NCBI RefSeq assembly: GCF_024347215.1
Contig: NZ_AP025282.1
Coordinates: forward strand, 3,162,001 to 3,226,000
Length of the DNA stretch: 64,000 nucleotides
From: Aliamphritea ceti
GTDB taxonomy: Bacteria > Pseudomonadota > Gammaproteobacteria > Pseudomonadales > Balneatricaceae
Direction of reading: 5' to 3'
How positions within the stretch are numbered: the first letter of the stretch is position 1; each line of letters begins with the position of its first letter. The position numbers and the translations under genes are program-made. Of this stretch, positions 1-8,057 are shown in pieces. Below the pieces are notes generated by a model. It did no database searches. It was given only the letters and a program-made list of their open reading frames with translations, and was not told the origin of the DNA.

Positions 1-348
1 GGCCACCTCATGGGCGATAAGGTTCTGCAGTACGTCGGCAAAATGGTAAAAGAATTATGCCTGCCGCCTCTTCTTCCGGTGCGTTTTGGCGGCGAAGAAT
101 TTGCAGTACTTCTACCAGGTAAAGACACGGCAACAGCAGTACAGCTAGCGGAAACAATCCGCAGTAAAATTAAAGCTATCAGAATTAAACAAAAGAAATC
201 TGGTGAAGTTATCAGCTCAATTACTTCATCATTCGGTGTAGCGGAACTTATTCCTGGCGAAACACCTGATGCCTGTACCGGCCGTGCCGATGTAGCACTC
301 TACAAAGCAAAACAAAATGGCCGTGATCAGGTACAGATAGCCAATTAA
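1..348 (+). CDS. Diguanylate cyclase GGDEF domain, 5'-truncated by window edge
   Basis: This is the C-terminal part of a GGDEF domain that would make cyclic di-GMP from two GTP. The frame is open to base 1: codons before the first visible ATG (base 10) read GHLMGDKVL, the usual GGDEF segment following the D-x-D-x-F-K metal region, so the ATG is internal. The signature GGEEF is intact near residue 29 of the visible part. The RxxD inhibitory site that usually lies five residues upstream is absent (PPLLPVRF there). The end, YKAKQNGRDQV, is identical to the end of the diguanylate cyclase at 33254, so the two may be paralogues. Sensory and membrane parts lie outside the window. Confidence 0.9.
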   Translation, partial: GHLMGDKVLQYVGKMVKELCLPPLLPVRFGGEEFAVLLPGKDTATAVQLAETIRSKIKAIRIKQKKSGEVISSITSSFGVAELIPGETPDACTGRADVALYKAKQNGRDQVQIAN

Positions 349-393
349 TCTGCCACTGCAGCTAAAACAACTTCGACCTATACACTGCTTTCG

Positions 394-425
394 AAAAAAA
401 ACCGCGTCATATACGCGGTTTTTTT
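394..425. terminator. Bidirectional intrinsic terminator
   Basis: A 13-bp stem (394-406 with 413-425) has a CCGCG core flanked by an A-run on one side and a T-run on the other. It sits between the convergent GGDEF and gor genes and can serve both. Confidence 0.85.
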
Positions 426-440
426 ATACATAGAACCTGC

Positions 441-1796
441 TTATTTCGCCGGTTCACGCATAGTAACGAACTCTTCTGCAGACGTAGGATGAATACCAAT
501 AGTTGAATCAAACACCGCTTTGGTCGCACCAGCCTTCAGTGCCACAGCCATGCCCTGGATGATTTCACCGGCATCAGCGCCAACCATATGAATGCCCAAG
601 ACTTTATCGGTATCCCGATCCACCAGCATCTTCATGAAAGTCTTTTCATCACTGCCACTCAGCGTATGCTTCATCGCCCGGAAAGATGACTTATAGACAT
701 CAACATTGCTGTACTGCTCACGGGCCTGTTCTTCACTCAGACCAACAGTACCAATGTTTGGCTGACAGAATACGGCTGTAGCAATCAGGTCGTAATCAAC
801 CTTCTGATCTTGTCCACCGAACAAGTTACGCACCAGCGCCATACCTTCAGCCAGCGCGACCGGCGTTAACTGAACACGGTCAATTACGTCACCAATCGCA
901 TAGACAGACGGCTCACTTGTTTCGAAGTTATCATTAACCACGATTGCGCCATTTTTCTGCTGCTCAACATTAACCGTTTCCAGACCCAGATCCGTCACGT
1001 TTGGTACCCGACCAGTGGCATACAAAATAGTATCCGCTTCCAGAACGGTGCCATCTGTCATATATGCCAGCAAACTGCCATCTGACTGTTTTTCAATTTT
1101 GCTGATGTTGTTATTGAAGCGCAGGTTTACGTTCTTCTTGGCTACTTCTTCAGCCGTGAAACGACGCACTTCTTCATCAAAGCCACGCAGGAACATGTCA
1201 CCACGGTAAATCAGTGATGTCTCTGCGCCCAGGCCAGCAAAAATACCGGCAAATTCAACAGCGATATAACCACCGCCAACGACCAGTGCACGTTTCGGAA
1301 ATTCATCCAGATAAAACACTTCGTTAGAGGTAATTGCGTGTTCACTGCCTTCAAACTCAGGTACGAACGGCCAGCCGCCAGTAGCAATCAGGATCCGCTC
1401 AGCGGAATATTCCTGACCTGATACTTCTACAGAATTAGGTCCGGTAATACGCGCACGGCCCTCAATCAGGTTAACGCCAGCGTTTTTCAGCATGTTACGG
1501 TAAATACCGTTCAGCCGTTCAATCTCTTTAGTTTTGTTATCACGCAGTGTCGGCCAGTCAAAACCATTTGCCTGTACATTCCAGCCATAGCCCGCAGCGT
1601 TTTCAAAATCTTCATGGTAGTGAGAACCATAAACAAACAGTTTCTTCGGAACACAACCTACGTTTACACAGGTACCGCCCATGTAGCGGTCTTCGGCCAT
1701 ACCTACTTTAACACCCATGGCAGCAGCCATACGTCCGGCACGCACACCGCCTGAACCGGCACCAATTACAAACAGATCAAAATCGAACTCTGCCAC
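441..1796 (-). CDS. gor: Glutathione-disulfide reductase
   Basis: A 451-residue cytoplasmic flavoenzyme of the pyridine nucleotide-disulfide oxidoreductase family, reducing glutathione disulfide with NADPH. The FAD Rossmann motif GAGSGG is at residues 12-17. The redox-active disulfide is in GGTCVNVGCVPKK (about 40-52). The NADPH-binding GGGYIA is near 173. The C-terminal catalytic His-Glu pair is in HPTSAEE. Length is normal for bacterial Gor. It is transcribed away from xthA with a 279-bp shared upstream region, and ends at the bidirectional terminator. Dihydrolipoamide dehydrogenase and mercuric reductase are less likely because the CVNVGCVPKK spacing and C-terminus are Gor-like. Confidence 0.95.
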   Translation of the reverse strand: MAEFDFDLFVIGAGSGGVRAGRMAAAMGVKVGMAEDRYMGGTCVNVGCVPKKLFVYGSHYHEDFENAAGYGWNVQANGFDWPTLRDNKTKEIERLNGIYRNMLKNAGVNLIEGRARITGPNSVEVSGQEYSAERILIATGGWPFVPEFEGSEHAITSNEVFYLDEFPKRALVVGGGYIAVEFAGIFAGLGAETSLIYRGDMFLRGFDEEVRRFTAEEVAKKNVNLRFNNNISKIEKQSDGSLLAYMTDGTVLEADTILYATGRVPNVTDLGLETVNVEQQKNGAIVVNDNFETSEPSVYAIGDVIDRVQLTPVALAEGMALVRNLFGGQDQKVDYDLIATAVFCQPNIGTVGLSEEQAREQYSNVDVYKSSFRAMKHTLSGSDEKTFMKMLVDRDTDKVLGIHMVGADAGEIIQGMAVALKAGATKAVFDSTIGIHPTSAEEFVTMREPAK

Positions 1797-2075
1797 AATC
1801 TTTCCTCTTTTCTGTTACGCCATGTACTGCGCTGCTAATACTCATCTGAACCGCGACAACTTGCGGTTATATAAAGACGCTAATCTACCTGTTTGGACGA
1901 ACAACTGCCAATAAAGATAATCAACAATGCTTATAGCAAAGGCTTATAAACAGTCATTCATCAAATTAGAAAAAGCTATAAATAAAGCTTCCCGACATCC
2001 CCACTCACAAGCAATTGATCTTTACCTGTACGCAGAGTAACTTAGTGCCTTTCGATTTAGCCTTACGGATTCACC

Positions 2076-2885
2076 ATGAAACTCATCTCTTTTAATGTCA
2101 ACGGCTTACGTGCCCGTCCTCACCAAATTAAAGCACTCATAGAAAAACATCAGCCAGACGTTATCGGTATTCAGGAAATCAAAGTACACAACGAAGAATT
2201 TCCGGTTGAGATGATCACTGACCTTGGCTACCACGTTGAATTTCACGGCCAGAAAGGCCATTACGGTGTTTGTCTGATTTCTAAACAACCACCTGTCAGT
2301 ATTCAGATGGGCTTTGCCACTGACGAAGAAGACGCTCAGCGCCGTATGATCATCGGTGAATATGACATCAATGGTGAAACAGTTACCGTTCTGAATGGCT
2401 ATTTTCCACAGGGCGAAAACATTGCCCATGAAACAAAATACCCTGCCAAGCGTAAGTTTTACGCCGACTTACAGATTCACCTAAATGAGCACTGCTCTCC
2501 GGATGCCAATGTATGCGTGATGGGTGACCTGAACATCTCCAGTGAAGATATCGACATTGGTATTGGTGAACCAAACCGCAAACGCTGGCTAAAAACCGGC
2601 AAAGCAAGCTTTCAGCCAGAAGAGCGCGAATGGCTGGCCACCTTGCTTAGCTGGGGTCTGCAAGACACTTTCCGTAAGATTCATCCGACTGAAGATGCAT
2701 TATTCAGCTGGTTTGACTATCGCAGCCGTGGTTTTGAAGCAGAGCCAAAACGCGGCCTGCGCATTGATGCCGTTCTGGTCACAAAAACACTTTATGAACG
2801 CTGCGCTGATGCCAATATTGATTATGATATTCGCGGTATGGAAAAACCTTCTGATCATGCGCCAATCTGGGCTGAATTCAGCTAA
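2076..2885 (+). CDS. xthA: Exodeoxyribonuclease III
   Basis: A 269-residue Mg-dependent AP endonuclease and 3'-5' exonuclease of the EEP family, used in base-excision repair. Visible active-site motifs are NVNGLRAR near the N-terminus, the metal-binding Glu in IQEIK (about residue 34), GDLNI (about 151) and the catalytic SDHAPI near the C-terminus. Length matches E. coli XthA. It stands alone and is followed after about 30 bp by a strong terminator. Confidence 0.95.
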   Translation: MKLISFNVNGLRARPHQIKALIEKHQPDVIGIQEIKVHNEEFPVEMITDLGYHVEFHGQKGHYGVCLISKQPPVSIQMGFATDEEDAQRRMIIGEYDINGETVTVLNGYFPQGENIAHETKYPAKRKFYADLQIHLNEHCSPDANVCVMGDLNISSEDIDIGIGEPNRKRWLKTGKASFQPEEREWLATLLSWGLQDTFRKIHPTEDALFSWFDYRSRGFEAEPKRGLRIDAVLVTKTLYERCADANIDYDIRGMEKPSDHAPIWAEFS

Positions 2886-2912
2886 ATATTCAAAGAAAAT
2901 CTGTTAATACTG

Positions 2913-2940
2913 AAAAAGGATACCTGCTGGTATCCTTTTT
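2913..2940 (+). terminator. Intrinsic terminator of xthA
   Basis: A 12-bp stem (2913-2924 with 2929-2940, loop TGCT) ends in five T residues directly downstream of the xthA stop codon. Confidence 0.9.
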
Positions 2941-3086
2941 ATTTTCTGCCAAAAATACTTGTCCGCTGAAATTTTTTTAAAAAATCTGCAAAAAAAATTA
3001 TATTTGTTATTTATCATTTCATTACAGAAAACCCGGTTTTCTGCAAAGTCACGTCATTCGTACTGCCCAAGCAAATAGCCAAAAAA

Positions 3087-3101
3087 ATGTAACTGTTACA
3101 T
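3087..3101. promoter_or_regulatory. Candidate LacI-family operator 1
   Basis: ATGTAAC-T-GTTACAT is a perfect 15-bp palindrome in the 401-bp gap between xthA and the DUF1989-GcvT gene. It shares both half-sites with the palindrome 118 bp further on but has an odd centre. It is probably bound by the LacI-type regulator at 9661; this is inference from half-site identity and location. The rest of the gap (2941-3286) is AT-rich and shows no other gene or riboswitch I can recognise. Confidence 0.5.
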
Positions 3102-3204
3102 CTGCTGACAGCTGAAGCAGAACAGGTTATTTCTGTACAAATTTTCAACACTTTTTCTCAACCAACACTTGCAAAGATAACAATCTATGATTAAGTTAAA
3201 TGCA

Positions 3205-3222
3205 AATGTAACCGGTTACATT
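3205..3222. promoter_or_regulatory. Candidate LacI-family operator 2
   Basis: AATGTAACCGGTTACATT is a perfect 18-bp palindrome with the central CG typical of LacI/GalR-family operators. It ends 64 bp before the ATG of the DUF1989-GcvT gene. It is the best candidate for the main operator of the operon. Confidence 0.65.
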
Positions 3223-3286
3223 CGTTTCAGAGAAGACTTATATAACCAATTAATACCCACACAACCTGATTAAAAAGAGCACCATT

Positions 3287-5665
3287 ATGGCTGATGCTAC
3301 GACAATCGTCTGGGAACCAACCCGGGGCGGACTGGATACTACCGCTCACTACCCTGGTTTCCCCCAGGCGGACAGCATAGAAACGTTGTTACTTGAATCC
3401 GGTGGCTGTCATTGGATTAATTTGCAAGCCGGTGACCTAGTTTCTATGCAGGCTGACCAGGCAGACAGAGAGCTTTTACTGGCAGCTCTGACTTGTGACA
3501 ACACAGCAACCGGCGCAGCACTCAGCAACATTCCCTACCAACCGGAATTCATGCAGCAGCTAGCTGTCGCAGAGAATGCTGACGAACGCTTCAATTCAAT
3601 GGCTATCGCAAATCGATTACAGGCAAGACAAATTCAACCGGATGAGCTGAACTTCTATAGCATGAATACCACTCTGCTATCCGACATAGATCAGCATGCG
3701 GTTATCAAAGCAGAACAGAATTACAGTCTGATAGTTGCGCTACCCGCCACGAGTAGCCAGCTAGTTGATGGCAGTGAACAGTCGTTACCCGCCATCAGTA
3801 TCAGCATCCAGCGTAATCAGAAAGATACTGAACATCCACTGCCTGAGCCACTCGGCCCGGTACAACGGGAATTCCTTGTATCCAGAGCTACAGCCTATGC
3901 CTACACAGTCAAAAAGGGCGAATACATTCAGATAATAGACGTTGAAGGCCGCCAGTGTTCAGACTTCATGGCAATGAACACAACCGCTCTGGCAGCAGGC
4001 AAAGAACGTTATATAGACTCAACCGTCAGTCGTTCTCTGGCAGTCGGGGCATACCCACAGCCGGGCTTACACGATAAATTTTATGATCAGGATATGCAGC
4101 CATTGCTGGCCGTTGTTCAGGATACAGCCGGACGACACGATACATTTGCACTGGCCTGCACTGAGTATGGCTATGCTGAACGGGGCTTTCCTGGCCATGT
4201 AAATTGCTCAGACAACATTTCAGCCGCTTATGCCAAATACGGTATTCAGCCCCGCCGTGCCTGGCCGGCCATTAACTTCTTCTTTAACTCATGGATTGAT
4301 CCGAATAGCCATCAACTGGGATCAGACGAATCCTGGTCACGTCCGGGTGACTATGTGTTGATGCAGGCACTGACCGATCTCACCTGCGTCAGCACTGCAT
4401 GCCCGGATGACATTGATCCTATCAATGGTTGGAATCCAACTGAAATACACGTGCGAATCTACCGCCCGGATGCGGACATCCCCCGCTCCGTTGCTTATCG
4501 TTCATTACCGGAGTCGACCCCGTTTATGAGTACTGAAACACCCTTTCATCCACGCACCAGTGCGCTGACCAAGCGTTTCCACAACGCCCGTAATTACTGG
4601 GTTCCTCAGGCATTCGACAGCACCGGCAGCATCGCTGAATACTGGAACTGCCGGAACAAAGTTACCGTGCAGGATATGTCTAACCTACGCAAGCTGGATA
4701 TCTATGGGCCAGACGCAGAACGCCTGTTACAGCTGGCACTGACCCGGGATATAAGCCGACTATCTGTTCATCGGGGATACTATGCTCTGCTCTGTTCGGA
4801 ACAGGGTGCGGTAATTGATGACGGCACCCTGTTCCGCCTGGCACCACAGCTGTTCCGCTGGTGCTGCGGTAGCGATGAATCAGCTCGCCAGCTGGAAGAA
4901 ATCGCCCGGGAAAACAACCTCAAAGTCTGGGTAAAAGATCTCACTCTCAAGCTTTGTAATCTTGCGATTCAGGGGCCTAAAAGCCGTGAACTACTACAGC
5001 GTTTAGTCTTCACTCAGCCAGCTCAACCTGAACTCAACAATATTAAATGGTTCGGCTGTGCTATCGCCCGTAGCCATGACCGTAACGGCATTCCTTTTAT
5101 GTTAACCCGCAGTGGCTTCACCGGTGAGCTCGGCTACGAACTGTTCTGTGACCACCGCGACGCCCTTGCCCTCTGGGATGCAGTATTTGCTGCAGGGGAA
5201 GAACTTGGTGTCAGTGCCATGGGCGGTGAGGCATTAGAAATGCTCAGAGTAGAAGCAGCTCTGATGATTAACGGTGCTGAATTCGGCGGTGACATTGAGC
5301 CGGATGAAGCAGGCCTTGGTTTTGCCATTGATATGCGCAACACCGAATTCGCTGGCCGTGAAGCAATTGAACGTAACCGTCTTGCCCCCCGTAAACAGCT
5401 GGTCGGCCTGCTCATTCAAGGTGACGAACTGCCACTGCATGGCGATCACATTTTTATGGAACGTCAGCTGGTTGGCACTGTTACCAGTGCAATCCGTTCC
5501 CCGGAACTGCAACAGGTCATCGCTATGGCCAGGATTGCAACTGAGCTGGCTGAACCGGGTACTCAACTGGAAATAGGTAAGTTAGACGGCCATATGAAGC
5601 GGCTCAGAGCAAGTGTCTGCGCATTACCCTTCATTGACCCGCAACGCGTCAAAGCGCGGCAATAA
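3287..5665 (+). CDS. DUF1989-DUF1989-GcvT fusion protein (aminomethyltransferase-like)
   Basis: A 792-residue protein without a signal peptide. Residues about 10-180 resemble a degenerate DUF1989 (urea-carboxylase-associated) domain, seen as GDL...ERFN...LLSDID. Residues about 185-410 are a clear DUF1989 domain with Cys-containing motifs QCSDF (C224), NCSDN (C307) and CPDDIDPINGWNPTE (C372). From about 425 to the end is a GcvT-type tetrahydrofolate-dependent methyl/aminomethyltransferase (LDIYGPDAERLL, GFTGELGYELF, GGEALEMLRVEA). Similar proteins have been labelled 'urea carboxylase-related aminomethyltransferase'. DUF1989 pairs are known as carboxyguanidine deiminase subunits, but no urea or guanidine carboxylase is present here. 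It leads a gene set with a betaine-type importer. The substrate is unknown; demethylation or deimination of an imported methylated nitrogen compound is inference. Confidence 0.75.
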   Translation: MADATTIVWEPTRGGLDTTAHYPGFPQADSIETLLLESGGCHWINLQAGDLVSMQADQADRELLLAALTCDNTATGAALSNIPYQPEFMQQLAVAENADERFNSMAIANRLQARQIQPDELNFYSMNTTLLSDIDQHAVIKAEQNYSLIVALPATSSQLVDGSEQSLPAISISIQRNQKDTEHPLPEPLGPVQREFLVSRATAYAYTVKKGEYIQIIDVEGRQCSDFMAMNTTALAAGKERYIDSTVSRSLAVGAYPQPGLHDKFYDQDMQPLLAVVQDTAGRHDTFALACTEYGYAERGFPGHVNCSDNISAAYAKYGIQPRRAWPAINFFFNSWIDPNSHQLGSDESWSRPGDYVLMQALTDLTCVSTACPDDIDPINGWNPTEIHVRIYRPDADIPRSVAYRSLPESTPFMSTETPFHPRTSALTKRFHNARNYWVPQAFDSTGSIAEYWNCRNKVTVQDMSNLRKLDIYGPDAERLLQLALTRDISRLSVHRGYYALLCSEQGAVIDDGTLFRLAPQLFRWCCGSDESARQLEEIARENNLKVWVKDLTLKLCNLAIQGPKSRELLQRLVFTQPAQPELNNIKWFGCAIARSHDRNGIPFMLTRSGFTGELGYELFCDHRDALALWDAVFAAGEELGVSAMGGEALEMLRVEAALMINGAEFGGDIEPDEAGLGFAIDMRNTEFAGREAIERNRLAPRKQLVGLLIQGDELPLHGDHIFMERQLVGTVTSAIRSPELQQVIAMARIATELAEPGTQLEIGKLDGHMKRLRASVCALPFIDPQRVKARQ

Positions 5666-5790
5666 GCATGTTTAACCGATGCATCACAACAACATTTACA
5701 GACACCCGTCGGCATCAGTAACAAAGATACCGCCGGGTACTCATTTGCAATAACCAAAACTCGATCCAACAATAACAACAGGAGTGAAAC

Positions 5791-6759
5791 ATGAAATCTT
5801 TACGTCAATCTCTGCTGGTCGCCCTCGGCGCCTCAAGCCTGCTACTCAGCCAGGCACATGCGACTGACAAGATCACCGTTGGTGAGCCCAGCTGGCCCGG
5901 TGCAAAAATCATCGCCAACCTGATACAGGTAGTTGCCAGTGAAAAGCTTGGCGCGGAAGTCGGCCTCGCCCCAGGCGCTAACGCAGCCATTTATGCCGGT
6001 ATGGACAAAGGTCGCGGGGATATCGACGTACACCCTGACGTTTGGCTACCTAACCAGCAAAGCTTTACCGACAAATACGTTGTCGAAAATGGCACGGTTG
6101 CCCTTAGCGAAGGTGCTTATGAAGGCGTCAGCGGCTTCTGCATGCCCAGTTATATGAAAACAGAACATGGCATCAGTTCTATTTACGATCTGGCCACACC
6201 TGAAGCTCAAAAACTGTTCGATTTGAATAATGACGGTAAAGGTGAAATCTGGGTCGGCGCACCAGGCTGGGGGTCAACTAAAATTAATCAGGTGAAAGTA
6301 CGCGACTACGGTATCGAGGACTTTCTGGAACCAACTACAGAAGACGAAGCAGTCTTCTACGCCAAGATATCCGCAGCTATTAAAAAGCGCCAGGGCGTAG
6401 TGTTCTACTGCTACAACCCCCATTACGTGCACAAGCTGTATGACGTCACCATGGTGGAAGAGCCAACCAATAACCCTGACACATACCGTATGGTTCAGCC
6501 GGATCAGGACTCCGAATGGTATACCAAGTCACACATCAGCAGTGGCGATGCGAAAAAAACAGTTCGGGTTGCTTACTCTAAGTCACTTGAACAACGGGCA
6601 CCGGAAGTCGCCAACTTTCTGAAAAATATCGACTTGGATAATCAGGCGATTAGCGCCATGACCCACGCGGTTGTTATTGAAAAACAGGAACCTGCAGATG
6701 TTGCCAAAGCCTGGGTAGATGCTAACAGCGCAACTGTCGACAAATGGCTTGGCCTGTAA
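5791..6759 (+). CDS. Betaine-type ABC transporter periplasmic binding protein (OpuAC/ProX)
   Basis: A 322-residue binding protein with an N-terminal signal peptide (hydrophobic core 8-20, likely cleavage after AHA at residue 24) and an OpuAC domain. Members bind quaternary amines in an aromatic cage. Candidate cage residues are W35 (EPSWPG), W85 (DVWLPN), the Trp of GAPGWGS and the Tyr-rich YCYNPHYVHKLY segment, where many glycine-betaine proteins have Trp. A good ribosome site (CAGGAGTG) precedes the ATG. It is the second gene of the putative operon, 125 bp after the DUF1989-GcvT gene. The ligand may be glycine betaine or a related compound; the altered cage argues for caution. Confidence 0.88.
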   Translation: MKSLRQSLLVALGASSLLLSQAHATDKITVGEPSWPGAKIIANLIQVVASEKLGAEVGLAPGANAAIYAGMDKGRGDIDVHPDVWLPNQQSFTDKYVVENGTVALSEGAYEGVSGFCMPSYMKTEHGISSIYDLATPEAQKLFDLNNDGKGEIWVGAPGWGSTKINQVKVRDYGIEDFLEPTTEDEAVFYAKISAAIKKRQGVVFYCYNPHYVHKLYDVTMVEEPTNNPDTYRMVQPDQDSEWYTKSHISSGDAKKTVRVAYSKSLEQRAPEVANFLKNIDLDNQAISAMTHAVVIEKQEPADVAKAWVDANSATVDKWLGL

Positions 6760-6782
6760 ACCAGGCTGATTAAATCAGTACC

Positions 6783-6806
6783 GCGGCTTCTGTATGAAGA
6801 AGCCGC
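6783..6806 (+). other. Intercistronic hairpin
   Basis: An 8-bp perfect stem (GCGGCTTC 6783-6790 with GAAGCCGC 6799-6806) follows the binding-protein stop codon and has no T-run. It probably stabilises the upstream mRNA so that binding protein exceeds ATPase and permease, a common arrangement in ABC operons; this is inference. Confidence 0.5.
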
Positions 6807-6989
6807 AGTTATTAGGAACTTACAAGCAATCTGAAATAACTCAAACGGAAGTGCTTCCTGAAATCATCAGCGACTAAGGCAGTGCCGCCCGGCCGATAAG
6901 TTTCCAGCCTTAAAGCCGGATCATGCTGAAGTGCCGGGCATATATGTTTGTAAGCTCCCTGAAACGAACAGAATAAGAAGGAAGTAGCG

Positions 6990-8057
6990 GTGAATACACT
7001 AACCGAGCAGCCGGCCATTCAGGTTAACGGCGTCTGGAAGATCTTCGGCGACCGTTGGCGGGAAGCACTGCACGCGGTGCAAAATCAGGGCATCAGCAAG
7101 CAACAGGTGCTGGAAGAATATAACTGCGTTGTCGGGGTTGCCGACGCCAGCTTTGAAGTCGCAGAAGGTGAAATATTCTGCATCATGGGACTATCCGGCA
7201 GTGGCAAATCAACCCTGGTACGCCACGTAAACCGCTTACTCGAACCTTCTGCAGGCCACATCCATGTTAATGGTGATGATGTCGTCGGACTGAATGCCAA
7301 GGAACTACGCGATTTACGTAATCGAAGAATCGCGATGGTATTTCAGAACTTTGGACTCATGCCACACCGCACTGTACGGGACAACGTCGCCATGCCTCTG
7401 GAAATCCGCGACTTGCCTAAGGCAACCCGCTGGGAAGAAGCCGATCGCGTGCTGGAACTGGTGGAACTGAGTGGCTGGGAAGACAAATACGCCCACGAAC
7501 TTTCTGGCGGTATGCAACAAAGGGTTGGTCTGGCACGCGCTATTGCAGCAGACCCTCAGGTTTTGCTAATGGATGAACCTTTCAGCGCGCTTGATCCGCT
7601 GATTCGCCGTCAGTTACAGGATCAGTTTATGCAACTGGCACAGGTGATGAAAAAAACCACCCTTTTCATTACGCATGATCTGGACGAAGCCATCCGCATT
7701 GGCCACCGTATTGCCATCATGAAAGACGGTCGGATTATACAGATAGGTACACCGGAAGACATAGTAACGAATCCTGTCGATGACTACGTTGCAGACTTTG
7801 TTGCCAGTATTTCACGTCTCAAGTTTGTGCATGCAGCCTCTCTGATGCAAAGCCCTGAAGCCTATATTGCTACTTATGGCCCCCTGCCAGATAACGCGCC
7901 CCGGGTAAGTACAGGTGCGGATCTGAATACATTAATCGATAACGCCATTGAATGGGCCGGCCCCATAAAAGTTGATAACGCTGAAGGTGAAACCGTCGGC
8001 ATTATCGACAGAGTCGATATTATGCGTGGCATCCAGGGTAACGGAGGTTCAGAATGA
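6990..8057 (+). CDS. Betaine-type ABC transporter ATP-binding protein (ProV/OpuAA-like)
   Basis: A 355-residue cytoplasmic ATPase energising the importer. It shows Walker A GLSGSGKST (about 68), Q-loop FQNFGLMPH, signature LSGGMQQRVGLARA, Walker B VLLMDEPFSALD and the switch His in FITHDLDEA. The N-terminal extension before Walker A and a C-terminal CBS-like tail (about 290-345) are typical of ProV/OpuAA, which sense ionic strength through such regions. Only one CBS-like unit is evident. The start is GTG with AAGGAAG just upstream. Its stop overlaps the permease start by 4 bp (ATGA), showing translational coupling. Confidence 0.92.
   Translation: MNTLTEQPAIQVNGVWKIFGDRWREALHAVQNQGISKQQVLEEYNCVVGVADASFEVAEGEIFCIMGLSGSGKSTLVRHVNRLLEPSAGHIHVNGDDVVGLNAKELRDLRNRRIAMVFQNFGLMPHRTVRDNVAMPLEIRDLPKATRWEEADRVLELVELSGWEDKYAHELSGGMQQRVGLARAIAADPQVLLMDEPFSALDPLIRRQLQDQFMQLAQVMKKTTLFITHDLDEAIRIGHRIAIMKDGRIIQIGTPEDIVTNPVDDYVADFVASISRLKFVHAASLMQSPEAYIATYGPLPDNAPRVSTGADLNTLIDNAIEWAGPIKVDNAEGETVGIIDRVDIMRGIQGNGGSE

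Noticed and set aside
2941..3286. Guanidine riboswitch upstream of the DUF1989 gene
   Set aside because: I could not find the conserved ykkC/guanidine-I core; the palindromes explain the region better as operators.
3287..5665. DmdA-type DMSP demethylase
   Set aside because: DmdA is a single GcvT-like domain of about 370 residues; this protein is twice as long and carries DUF1989 domains.
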